A model generated the notes under the pieces. That model was not told the DNA's origin, did no database searches, and saw only the letters and a program-made list of their open reading frames with translations. The position numbers were made by a program, and so were the translations under genes. Positions 55,993-64,000 of a stretch of DNA of 64,000 nucleotides are shown in pieces. The stretch lies in contig CAVRQC010000035.1 of NCBI GenBank assembly GCA_963723205.1, positions 186,001-250,000 on the forward strand, read 5' to 3'. Numbering within the stretch: the first letter of the stretch is position 1; every line of letters begins with the position of its first letter. The DNA is from CAVQBP01 sp963723205 (GTDB taxonomy: Bacteria > Bacteroidota > Ignavibacteria > Ignavibacteriales > Ignavibacteriaceae).

Positions 55993-58791
55993 TTATTTAA
56001 GCAGCACAAGTTTTTTAGTACCTGTGAAACCATTAGCTTTAAGCTGATAAACATATACACCGCTTGCCAGACCTTTCCCGTTAAATGATACGGCATAATT
56101 ACCTGCCTGCTTCATTCCGTTAACCAAAGTTGCAACTTCATTTCCCAATACATCAAATACTTTTAAGGACACATGACTGCTCTTAGGAATAGAATATTTA
56201 ATTATTGTAACAGGATTAAACGGGTTAGGATAATTTTGTCCCAGTTCATAACCACCAGGAATTTCTTCTGAATTATTTATTCCTGTTGTTGTAGTATCGC
56301 ATAAGTTTACGGCATCTTTACCCATGCCGCTAGGTGGAACGGCATTATTTGAGATACAAATTTTATCGAGTTTAGCTCCGTCCTCACGGTATGTAATTAT
56401 TAGTTTATGTTCGCCGGCTGTCAAATCATAATTATCCAGTTTTACCCATTGCCAGCCGCTTGTAACCAGGCCATTGTACATCACAAAATCCCCGTTATCC
56501 ATTTTAGCCCAGAAAGAATCATCATCATAAGTAGGGCAATTCAGCCTTGCAAACAGATTATAGTTTCCTGCAGTATCAATAGAAAAGGATATATATATAG
56601 CACTTGCACTATCGGCAGGTGCTGAAGAAAGACTTTGTATTCCGGGTTTAACAGTTACATATTTACTATTAGATGCAAGAGGATCATCTATTATTTGCCA
56701 ATCAGCTCCTACTACTGCACATTCAGGTTCGAAATAAATTGAATGATAATTAATAACCGGAACAACCAGAGAATCACTTCCATTAAATAAGCTGAGATCA
56801 ACTGCTTCAGCTATCATCCTGTGACCGGTTTCGCTGGGATGCAGATGATCCCCGTCATCAGCTATGGGCAGAAGTCTTAAAGTATCTGAAGGATCACGCA
56901 GAGCTTTATCCAAATCAATAACCGCATCAAAACGGCCGCTGCTGCGAATCCATTCATTAACCGTTTCTCTTGCAGCTTCATGATCTGCTGAATAATATGA
57001 TGATCCGCCAAATGGCAGGAATGTTGCTCCATATGCAAAGATTCCATTAGCATGAGCAGCATCTATCATCTGGCCGTATGCATCGATTAATTGCTGTGCT
57101 ACACCTGTTCCGAATGAACCGCCGATGTCATTTATTCCTTCGAAGATAATCAACCATTTTACTCCGTTCTGATCCAGTATATCGCGCTGAAAGCGGCTTA
57201 ATGCAGTAGGACCTAAGCCGCCGTTAAGCACAGCATTTCCTCCTATACCTTCATTAAGTACCGCTACATTCTGTGTACCGGGATTTGCCTGAAGACGCCT
57301 TGCAAGTTCATCCGGCCAGCGGTTCTGCCTGTTAGTACCAGAACCGCGTCCGTCTGTAATTGAATTACCAAGTATAGCAGCTGCATAAGTAGAATCCGGT
57401 GCTTTTACTTCAATAGTGTTAATATTATACCAGTGATCGGTTGTTGCGGCACCGGTAAAGTTCTCATTAGCAGCAGCATCCCCGGTAAGGATATATGAAG
57501 TGGTTCTTGAACCGGGGTGACCGGAAATATCCGGTGATGTATTTCCAAAATAAATAGTAACTGCAACATTACTCAGCGGCTTTAATGGAAAATAGAAAGG
57601 ATCTGAAAAAACTGCTGAACCGGGCTGCATTGTTACTTCCTGGTTCCCGTTGAAATATAATGTTGTATCGGTCGCCGTATCAATTGTATCATGGCCCAAT
57701 GAAACAGCAATATGAACCGAATGCATTGTTACCGGATTCGTACTGAATTCATTTGTAAAACGCATTCGTAAAGTATCACCGCCGATTGAAACATGAACTA
57801 TCTGCCGCAGAGAATTATTACTCAATCCGGGTGACGGAGGATTGTTGCCGGTTTCAACAAGCTGGGGAGCTGTACTCCAGGTCCCGACCCACTTATCAGG
57901 TTTTTTATCCGATACCTCATATCCGAGTAAGGAAAGCATTTTAACTGCATATCTTTTTCCTATCTCTCTGTAACCTGCGGAATTGAAATGCAGATTATCA
58001 GAAGCGTCTGTACAGCCGGCAGAAGAAATTACATATGAATTCGTAAGAGTCTGGGGAAGCTGATCAATAATTGAATTCATACTTGCACATATACCTCCCT
58101 GATCAGCCCCAACAACTTCACCTGCAAGCAAGGGTATGGAAACGGAATCAAGTGACAAATCCTTCATTATGTCATCATATATTTTCTTCACTTTTGAAGG
58201 CCACTTGTCATCATTTGTGTTCGATTCTCCCTGGTGTAACAAGATACCTTTAATAATACCATCCTGCTGAGCCTGTTTTGCAAGATCGATAAGATATCCA
58301 TATGGATTTCCATTGTATTCATTAATTATGTCAATTAACCAGGGTTCGGTAACTGTTGAAATATAACCCTGATAAAGATCTTTATCGAACAGTTCTATTT
58401 TACACCCGGCTACGGAGACATTAATGACACCTACTCTGATACTATCCGGAAGATTTGCAACCATAGTTCTGCCGAAATAATCGACAGGGCTTAAACCTGT
58501 ATAACACCGGCATGTAGGAGGAACAGCGGTATACCATGACCCTTTGGTTCTTCCCAGGTTTGAACAATCAACTCCCTGCATAACCTGGAAGCGGCTGTCC
58601 ACTGTTTTATCCTGCGCCTCAATTGTCCCCTGTCCTTCCATATTTGACTGACCAAAGCAAAGGTAGATGTAAAAGTTCGGATCCGGACCTGTCTGAGCTG
58701 CAGCCTCCCTGACAATTAATAAGTTCATTACAATAATTATTAATAAAAAAGTTATTTTAGAATGGACTGAATTTGCAACAAAAAATATCAT
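55993..58791 (-). CDS. Secreted double esterase: SASA/CE6-type and GDSL-type domains, CBM-like region and type IX sorting domain
   Basis: The 932-residue protein has a leader to about 32. Domain one (about 38-290) is SASA/CE6-like with the nucleophile Ser49 in CFGQSNMEG and DNLHFNSAGY (Asp265/His268). Domain two is a GDSL/SGNH esterase after a beta-rich region (about 300-460), with Ser477 in LGNSITDG and DDGDHLHPSETGH (Asp648/His651). A carbohydrate-binding-like sandwich (about 685-830) and a T9SS domain (GQNYPNPFNPVTIIKYSIP...KKLVLLK) finish it. It should remove acetyl esters from xylan or pectin outside the cell. The first domain is the relative of the left-edge esterase at 1-798. Confidence 0.94.
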   Translation of the reverse strand: MIFFVANSVHSKITFLLIIIVMNLLIVREAAAQTGPDPNFYIYLCFGQSNMEGQGTIEAQDKTVDSRFQVMQGVDCSNLGRTKGSWYTAVPPTCRCYTGLSPVDYFGRTMVANLPDSIRVGVINVSVAGCKIELFDKDLYQGYISTVTEPWLIDIINEYNGNPYGYLIDLAKQAQQDGIIKGILLHQGESNTNDDKWPSKVKKIYDDIMKDLSLDSVSIPLLAGEVVGADQGGICASMNSIIDQLPQTLTNSYVISSAGCTDASDNLHFNSAGYREIGKRYAVKMLSLLGYEVSDKKPDKWVGTWSTAPQLVETGNNPPSPGLSNNSLRQIVHVSIGGDTLRMRFTNEFSTNPVTMHSVHIAVSLGHDTIDTATDTTLYFNGNQEVTMQPGSAVFSDPFYFPLKPLSNVAVTIYFGNTSPDISGHPGSRTTSYILTGDAAANENFTGAATTDHWYNINTIEVKAPDSTYAAAILGNSITDGRGSGTNRQNRWPDELARRLQANPGTQNVAVLNEGIGGNAVLNGGLGPTALSRFQRDILDQNGVKWLIIFEGINDIGGSFGTGVAQQLIDAYGQMIDAAHANGIFAYGATFLPFGGSSYYSADHEAARETVNEWIRSSGRFDAVIDLDKALRDPSDTLRLLPIADDGDHLHPSETGHRMIAEAVDLSLFNGSDSLVVPVINYHSIYFEPECAVVGADWQIIDDPLASNSKYVTVKPGIQSLSSAPADSASAIYISFSIDTAGNYNLFARLNCPTYDDDSFWAKMDNGDFVMYNGLVTSGWQWVKLDNYDLTAGEHKLIITYREDGAKLDKICISNNAVPPSGMGKDAVNLCDTTTTGINNSEEIPGGYELGQNYPNPFNPVTIIKYSIPKSSHVSLKVFDVLGNEVATLVNGMKQAGNYAVSFNGKGLASGVYVYQLKANGFTGTKKLVLLK

Positions 58792-58880
58792 TATTTTTTA
58801 GACTCTATTGATTATTAAAGATTGAATCACTTTGTAACTATTTAGAAATTTTAAATCAAATTTTTCAATTTCAATACTAA

Positions 58881-60806
58881 TTATCTGAATAACAATGGTG
58901 CAATTTTATAAAGATCATGCCTCCACACCGGCCATGCATGTCCTCCGGGATAATCATCATACATATAATTTATTTTCATCTCATCAAATTTTGAAATCAT
59001 CGCCTGGCAATTATTATATGCTATATCTTCCTTACCTCCAATACCAATCCACAAAAGTTTTAAATTGCTTTTGATCGTATCGATATTTTTTTTCATAAAG
59101 TCATATTGCGCATCTGCAAGTTTGCTTTGCACCGGGAGTATCCAGCCGGAGCTGAATATTCCCAGGTACGAAAAAAGATCGGTATTATTAAAACCTGCAT
59201 ATAGTGTTTGTAATCCGCCCATAGAAAGGCCTGCAAGCGCGCGGTCTTTGGAATCTGCCTTTACCCGGTAATTTTTTTCGACAAAGGGAATTATGCTTCT
59301 TTTTAATTCCGCTTCAAATATTCTTAAAGTCCTTTCGCCGAAACCGGCAAAATCAGTATTTGTATTTCCATCCGGCATTACTATTAGCATTGGATTTGCT
59401 TTTTGTTCTGCAATAAGATTATCAAGAATTAAATCAGTTCTGCCTTGTTTAGCCCATCCGGTTTCATCTTCTCCGCCGCCGTGCAAAATGTATAATACAG
59501 GATATTTCTTGTTTATAGCAGTATCATAACCAGGAGGTGTATAAATATAAAATTGACGCCATTCATTAAAGATTTTCGAATAATAATGCTTTATTCTTAT
59601 ATCCCCGTGTGAAACATCTTTTACTGCATAATAATCATCTCCTTTAAAAGGAATTTCAATACCGCTGGCCATACGCCCCATTCCATAAAATGTTTCGCTT
59701 GCCGGGTCAGCAACAGCAACTCCGTCAATTAATAAAGAATAATAATGAAAGCCTTCACTTACCGGTTCAGTAGTCACTTCCCAAATCCCTGCGGTATCTT
59801 TAATCATATCATATTTTTTAACTAAATCAATCTGAACTTTTTGTGCATCCGGAGCTTTAACGCGAAAGATTACCCGGCTGTCAGGTAAAACTCTCGGATA
59901 TTTGGCCCGTCTCACATTTGTGGAAGCCGGCAGCCCAACTAAACTGTAATGTGAGAAAGTCGAAACATCGACCGGTTTAAAGATAAGCCGGGAAAACATG
60001 TACAACCCGTTTTTCCATACCTTGAATTCATGTACGCCCGGTTCAATGTAAAAAATATGTGGGACCTCATGCTCCTGCAAATAATTATGAGTACGTATAC
60101 TGAATGTAATCAAACCGTCGTCGGCACCGCAGGAGATCCATAATAATTTTAATTTCTTTTTGGCTTCTTCAGGATTAGGAAGCAGCTCCTCCGGCGGTTT
60201 TGTATTTGGTGCTGCTGAAAAACTTCCTATCCAGGCAAATTTATCCAGGTTGCCCAATCCAAAATTTAGAGATTGACCGCCGCCCATCGACAGTCCGGCT
60301 ATTGCACGATGTTCCGCATCTTTATAAACCGGAAAATTTTTTTCAATATAAGGGATCAAATCATTAAGTAAATCTTTTTCGAAATTTGCAAAAGCCTGAA
60401 CTTTTATACTATCGAAAATGTTGCCGACAGGCCGGTCATCTTTCATTGCCCTGCCGTTAGGTAAGACAACTATCATTGGTACAATTTTGTTTTCGGCATA
60501 AAGATTATCAAGAATAACCTGGGGATGCCCTCCGTTAAGCCATTCATGCTCATCGCCTCCAATTCCATGCAGAAGATAAAGTACGGGATATTTCTGATTT
60601 TTAGAACATCCGGGTGGGGTATAAATCAAAGCTTTTCGTTTTATGCCTACTGTATTCGAATAATAGTAGATAGAATCAATTTTACCGTGTGATATATCTG
60701 TTCGCAGACTATCAAACCCGGGAGGCGCCTGCTTTATAACATCCTGTGCGTAAGATAATACAGAGGAAAGGATTAAAAGCGTGATCAATTGAAATATTCT
60801 TTTCAT
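58881..60806 (-). CDS. Secreted double CE1 esterase (CE1-CBM48-CE1)
   Basis: The 641-residue protein has a signal peptide ending VLSYAQ. The first CE1 (esterase-D) domain has Ser173 in IAGLSMGGGQ, an Asp pair in CGADDGL (229-230) and His259 in GVHEFKVW. A CBM48-like segment (about 300-385; SRVIFRVKAPDAQKVQIDL) follows. The second CE1 domain has Ser528 in LAGLSMGGLQ and a His in YPGGHAWPVW. Both triads look intact. The family cuts ferulate or acetate esters on arabinoxylan. The next gene encodes a single CBM48-CE1 unit of the same type. Confidence 0.95.
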   Translation of the reverse strand: MKRIFQLITLLILSSVLSYAQDVIKQAPPGFDSLRTDISHGKIDSIYYYSNTVGIKRKALIYTPPGCSKNQKYPVLYLLHGIGGDEHEWLNGGHPQVILDNLYAENKIVPMIVVLPNGRAMKDDRPVGNIFDSIKVQAFANFEKDLLNDLIPYIEKNFPVYKDAEHRAIAGLSMGGGQSLNFGLGNLDKFAWIGSFSAAPNTKPPEELLPNPEEAKKKLKLLWISCGADDGLITFSIRTHNYLQEHEVPHIFYIEPGVHEFKVWKNGLYMFSRLIFKPVDVSTFSHYSLVGLPASTNVRRAKYPRVLPDSRVIFRVKAPDAQKVQIDLVKKYDMIKDTAGIWEVTTEPVSEGFHYYSLLIDGVAVADPASETFYGMGRMASGIEIPFKGDDYYAVKDVSHGDIRIKHYYSKIFNEWRQFYIYTPPGYDTAINKKYPVLYILHGGGEDETGWAKQGRTDLILDNLIAEQKANPMLIVMPDGNTNTDFAGFGERTLRIFEAELKRSIIPFVEKNYRVKADSKDRALAGLSMGGLQTLYAGFNNTDLFSYLGIFSSGWILPVQSKLADAQYDFMKKNIDTIKSNLKLLWIGIGGKEDIAYNNCQAMISKFDEMKINYMYDDYPGGHAWPVWRHDLYKIAPLLFR

Positions 60807-60836
60807 AAGATTTCTATAATCTATTTTAATTTCTGT

Positions 60837-61997
60837 TTAATCTTTAAATAATAATTGAGCAAATTCATGCAGACTGCGTCTCCAGCTTTCCCATTCGTGA
60901 GCAGTATTCGGAGATACATAAAAATGAGCATTGATCCCTTCCTTTGATATGGCATCGATGTCTTCTTTCGGATCACCGCCAAAAGGACCGGTACGAGGTC
61001 TATTCTTCATGTTTTCAATTTCCCTGCTTCCGAAACTGACAAATACGAGTTTAACTTTCTCCTTAAAGCCTGAGGTATTCTCAACATCTTCCGGACTTAT
61101 ACTGCCGCCGCTGAAAAGACCAATACTGGAAAAAGTATCGAGGTTCTTCAAAGTAATTAATTTAGTTTCAAAGCCACCCATTGAAAGGCCTGCCATGGCG
61201 CGGTTGGGTTGATCAGAAAGTGTGCGAAAATTCTTATCTATATAAGGTATTAGTTCATCAAGAAGCACTGTCTGAAATGGTTTTATATCGAAATTTCTCA
61301 AGCCGCCGATTTTAACTTCATTGGTCATACCATAGGTCATTACAATTATAAATGGTTTTGCTTTTCCTGAAGCAATAAGATTATCCATTATTAGATTAAC
61401 CTTACCCTGGTTTGGCCAGCCATATTCATTCTCACCCCAGCCGTGCTGTAAGTATAATACCGGATATCTTTTATTTAAATCTTTTTCATAGTTGGGCGGT
61501 GTATAAACAAAGGCTCTTCGTGAAGTATCTGTACTTTTTGACGGGAAATAAATCTCACTTATCTCGCCATGGGGTACTTTTTTAAGTTGATAAAAATCCT
61601 GGTCATGTGCAGGTATTTCAATTCCGCTGCCCCAGCGCATCGCACCATAAAAATACTTGCTGCCGGGATCGGGAACTGCAGCACCGTCAATCCAAAGCTG
61701 GTAATAATGAAACCCTTCGTCCTGGGGACCGGATTCCCCGGTCCAAACACCATTGCTGTCCTTCGTTAAATCATATTTTACTGCACTAATGTCAAGCTGA
61801 ACTTTATGAGCTTCAGGTGCGGATATCTGGGCACGTACTCTTCTTTCTGAATTAACCTGAGGATATTCTTTCCCCGGCTGATTGGTTACGGCAGGTTTGA
61901 AATCTTCCTTAGTTGTTTCCTGGTTCGTTTGAGCCAAACAGAACGAACTTAAAAAAGAGATTATTAAGAATGCAAAAAAAGTAAAATTTCGTTTCAT
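60837..61997 (-). CDS. Secreted CBM48-CE1 feruloyl/acetyl esterase
   Basis: The 386-residue protein has a leader ending SSFCLAQ. A CBM48-like domain (about 45-130, VRAQISAPEAHKVQLDI...DEGFHYYQLWIDG) precedes the CE1 domain with VLYLQHGWGENEYGW, Ser272 in MAGLSMGGFE and a His in NTAHEWESW. It resembles the second half of the double esterase immediately downstream (58881-60806), suggesting duplication. It probably removes ferulate or acetate from xylan. Confidence 0.95.
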   Translation of the reverse strand: MKRNFTFFAFLIISFLSSFCLAQTNQETTKEDFKPAVTNQPGKEYPQVNSERRVRAQISAPEAHKVQLDISAVKYDLTKDSNGVWTGESGPQDEGFHYYQLWIDGAAVPDPGSKYFYGAMRWGSGIEIPAHDQDFYQLKKVPHGEISEIYFPSKSTDTSRRAFVYTPPNYEKDLNKRYPVLYLQHGWGENEYGWPNQGKVNLIMDNLIASGKAKPFIIVMTYGMTNEVKIGGLRNFDIKPFQTVLLDELIPYIDKNFRTLSDQPNRAMAGLSMGGFETKLITLKNLDTFSSIGLFSGGSISPEDVENTSGFKEKVKLVFVSFGSREIENMKNRPRTGPFGGDPKEDIDAISKEGINAHFYVSPNTAHEWESWRRSLHEFAQLLFKD

Positions 61998-62036
61998 TAA
62001 TTTCTCCTTTAATTTATTAATGATAATTTAAAGCGA

Positions 62037-62933
62037 TTATTTAATCCATTTTGAATTCTTCATCCATTTAAATATACACTCCATCCAATCTTCAGTTTTT
62101 AACCTTAAAACAAAACCATGACCTCCATGAGGATAAAGATGTAATTCAGCAGCAACATTGTGATGCCGTAGTGCTTCATAATAAACAATACTGTTATCAA
62201 CGTCGACTGTTTTATCATCTCCCGCCTGCGTAATATATGCGGGTGGAGTATTCTCATCTACATGTAATTCATTTGAGAATTCATCAATTATTTTTTTTGA
62301 AGGATTACTTCCTAATAAATTTGTTCTTGAGCCGGGATGAGTTAAGCTATCCTGCATACTAATTACAGGGTAAACGAGTATCTGGAAATCAGGACGTAAA
62401 TTTACGTTATCTTTATTTTCGATAACTGCTGTCCTGTAATGAGTAGCTTCGGTTGAAGCTAAATGTCCGCCTGCTGAAAAGCCCATTATTCCTACTTTAT
62501 TTGTATCGATTCCCCATTTAACTGCGTTTTCCCTTACAACTTTAATTGCCTCCTGGGCATCCTGCAAGGGGCCAATGCTTTTATCAATCATTGTTGAATC
62601 GTTCGGCAGCCTGTATTTAAGTATAAAGGCAGCAACGCCGTTCCGGACAAATTCTTTCGCAGTTCTTATTCCTTCTGCCTGATAAACCACTACGGCATAA
62701 CCGCCGCCCGGACAAATGACAACAGCCGCACCGGTAGATTTTTCTTTTTCCGGTAAATAAATTTCCAGGGTTGGCTTTGTCACCCCGGAAAACATTCCCG
62801 AATGTTCGGTTTCCTTTATACCGGATGGTTTAGAATTTGGAATAGTGCCAGGATATAAGTTTATTATTTCTTGTGCACTTACTTCAAGTGCAAACAATAT
62901 CATTATGGCAAAACAGATTTTTAATGTTTTCAT
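62037..62933 (-). CDS. Secreted alpha/beta-hydrolase esterase (BD-FAE/acetylxylan esterase-like)
   Basis: The 298-residue protein has a signal peptide ending ALEVSAQ. The oxyanion loop ICPGGGYAVVVYQAEG, nucleophile Ser153 in IMGFSAGGHLAS, an Asp in TQAGDDKTVDVDNS and a His in YPHGGHGFVL form a full triad. The pattern matches small esterases found in xylan clusters, some of which act on both acetyl and feruloyl groups. A LacI-operator-like palindrome lies 69 bases upstream of its ATG. Confidence 0.93.
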   Translation of the reverse strand: MKTLKICFAIMILFALEVSAQEIINLYPGTIPNSKPSGIKETEHSGMFSGVTKPTLEIYLPEKEKSTGAAVVICPGGGYAVVVYQAEGIRTAKEFVRNGVAAFILKYRLPNDSTMIDKSIGPLQDAQEAIKVVRENAVKWGIDTNKVGIMGFSAGGHLASTEATHYRTAVIENKDNVNLRPDFQILVYPVISMQDSLTHPGSRTNLLGSNPSKKIIDEFSNELHVDENTPPAYITQAGDDKTVDVDNSIVYYEALRHHNVAAELHLYPHGGHGFVLRLKTEDWMECIFKWMKNSKWIK

Positions 62934-63001
62934 AATTTTTCCATAATTTTATTTGAAAGAATTTTGTACCATTTTAACAATAAAATCAATAAAAAACTAT
63001 C

Positions 63002-63013
63002 TGAACCGTTTCA
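63002..63013. promoter_or_regulatory. LacI-operator-like palindrome
   Basis: TGAACCGTTTCA has matching outer arms (TGAA/TTCA) around a central CG, the general form of LacI-family operators. It lies between the GH95 stop and the esterase ATG at 62933. One inner pair is mismatched and I see no clear second copy, so this is tentative. Confidence 0.35.
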
Positions 63014-63063
63014 ATTATTAAATACTTTTAATTAAAAATAGTCACTTTTATTCCGGAATTCGC

Positions 63064-64000
63064 TTACTTTGATAAAACCAATATATATTCTTTCCCGGCC
63101 TCGGTTTCAAAATCATACAGATAACTTTTTTTTATTTCAACGGGCTGGATTTTAGCATCAGGTGAAATCAGCGGCTGTTTAATATCCGGTATAACAAAAA
63201 ACGGATTCGGGTTTTTTCCTTTTGCTTTCTCAAGTTTAAAATCACCTGCGGCCATTAACTTGTCGTAGGCTCTTACCCTGCAGTTTCCTCCAAGAAAAGA
63301 TTTAATTTTTATTTTTGAAACTTTATTGTTTGTCCAGTTAATATCGATTATAAAACCCCCTCTGGCCTTTAATCCGCTGACACTTCCATCTTTCCACGCA
63401 TCAGGCAACGCCGGAAGTACAAAGATAAATCTGTCCTGGCTTTGTAAAAGCATTTCGGCAATGCCGGCAGTACATCCAAAGTTGCCGTCAATCTGGAAAG
63501 GTGGATGAGCATCAAACATATTCGGATATGTACCTCCTCCTTCGGAGAAAATATTTTTTCCATCTTTAGGAACTGCAACCGGTCTTAGTTGATCTTTAAT
63601 TAATTTGTATGCGTGGTTTCCATCCAGAGATCTTGCCCAAAAATTTACTTTCCACCCCATCGACCATCCGGTTGATTCATCACCCCGATGTATTAAAGAT
63701 GTCTTAGCAGCTTCAAAAAGTTTTGGATTCCGGAAAGGTGAAATCTGGTTGCTTGGATACAACCCGTATAAATGGGATACATGCCTGTTATGATCATCCG
63801 GGCTATCCCAATCATGTAGCCATTCCTGGAGCTGACCCCAATGTCCTATCTGCATCGGAGGGAGCCTTTTCAATTTTGATTTCAGAATTTCAACAAATTT
63901 TCTATCTTTGCCTAAAATATCTGCTGCCTTTATTGTCTCGGTAAACAAATCGAATACTAGCTGATTATCAATTGTAGCACCAGCAGTAATCGAATAATCC
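63064..64000 (-). CDS. GH95 glycosidase, C-terminal part (5' end outside window)
   Basis: The frame is open to the right edge; its upstream codons read DYSITAGATIDNQLVFDLFTE, the usual GH95 stretch, so the start lies beyond 64000. About 311 residues are visible. QEWLHDWDSPDDHNRHVSHLYGLYP, STGWSMGWK and HPPFQIDGNFGCTAGIAEML are classical GH95 blocks, the last with the general-base Asp. Unlike the pair at 25841-31254 it keeps the standard motifs. Probable alpha-L-fucosidase or L-galactosidase. Confidence 0.92.
   Translation of the reverse strand, partial: DYSITAGATIDNQLVFDLFTETIKAADILGKDRKFVEILKSKLKRLPPMQIGHWGQLQEWLHDWDSPDDHNRHVSHLYGLYPSNQISPFRNPKLFEAAKTSLIHRGDESTGWSMGWKVNFWARSLDGNHAYKLIKDQLRPVAVPKDGKNIFSEGGGTYPNMFDAHPPFQIDGNFGCTAGIAEMLLQSQDRFIFVLPALPDAWKDGSVSGLKARGGFIIDINWTNNKVSKIKIKSFLGGNCRVRAYDKLMAAGDFKLEKAKGKNPNPFFVIPDIKQPLISPDAKIQPVEIKKSYLYDFETEAGKEYILVLSK

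Noticed and set aside
1..64000. CRISPR arrays, tRNA or rRNA genes, riboswitches
   Set aside because: I saw no regular direct repeats with spacers, no cloverleaf or rRNA-like stretches, and no riboswitch element I recognise.

Overview
The window looks like an AT-rich chromosome segment from a Bacteroidota-type bacterium, most likely of the Ignavibacteria (Ignavibacteriota) lineage. The main clue is the C-terminal type IX secretion sorting domain with the NYPNPFNP...YxIP signature on four proteins (stops at 41744, 49062, 52675 and 55993). Almost every product starts with a signal peptide, a lipobox or a twin-arginine leader. I see no rRNA, tRNA, CRISPR array, phage genes or replication origin.

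Nearly the whole window is one long polysaccharide-degradation cluster read on the minus strand. The only clear plus-strand gene is a type-B carboxylesterase lipoprotein (7726-9156), which ends at a bidirectional terminator. Read in the direction of transcription (64000 to 1), the order is: partial GH95; a small alpha/beta esterase; CE1; CE1-CBM48-CE1; a SASA-GDSL double esterase; GH43; DUF362; GH43; DUF362; GH43-CBM32; GH9; a LacI-type regulator; a DUF4380 protein; GH51; GH31; GH43-CBM6; a scar with two gene remnants; GH2; a DUF5060/DUF4038 hydrolase; two GH95-like paralogs; GH95; GH97; a Cys-rich protein; an IS-interrupted GH43; GH29; a membrane glycosyltransferase; GH3; a small lipoprotein; a six-hairpin glycosidase-like protein; the plus-strand esterase; a frameshifted glucuronidase-like gene; a beta-sandwich protein; two GH43; and a second SASA esterase cut by the left edge.

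Together these enzymes would strip side chains and esters from plant hemicellulose. GH43, GH51, CE1, CE6/SASA and the glucuronidase-like gene fit acetylated, feruloylated glucuronoarabinoxylan. GH31, GH29/GH95, GH2/GH97 and GH9 fit fucosylated xyloglucan or pectic side chains. There is no SusC/SusD pair, no sugar transporter and no recognisable GH10/GH11 xylanase, so backbone cleavage and uptake must be encoded elsewhere. These substrate assignments are inferences from family membership.

The cluster shows active decay and rearrangement. A 540-bp internally deleted IS1182-like element (19952-20491) splits a GH43 lipoprotein gene, and its precise removal restores the reading frame. A one-base insertion in a T run (5337-5340) splits a ~920-residue gene. 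The 35387-35738 interval holds remnants of a GH2 N-terminus and a GH43 C-terminus. A small repeated beta-sheet module occurs twice in front of the left-edge esterase and once as a free-standing lipoprotein.
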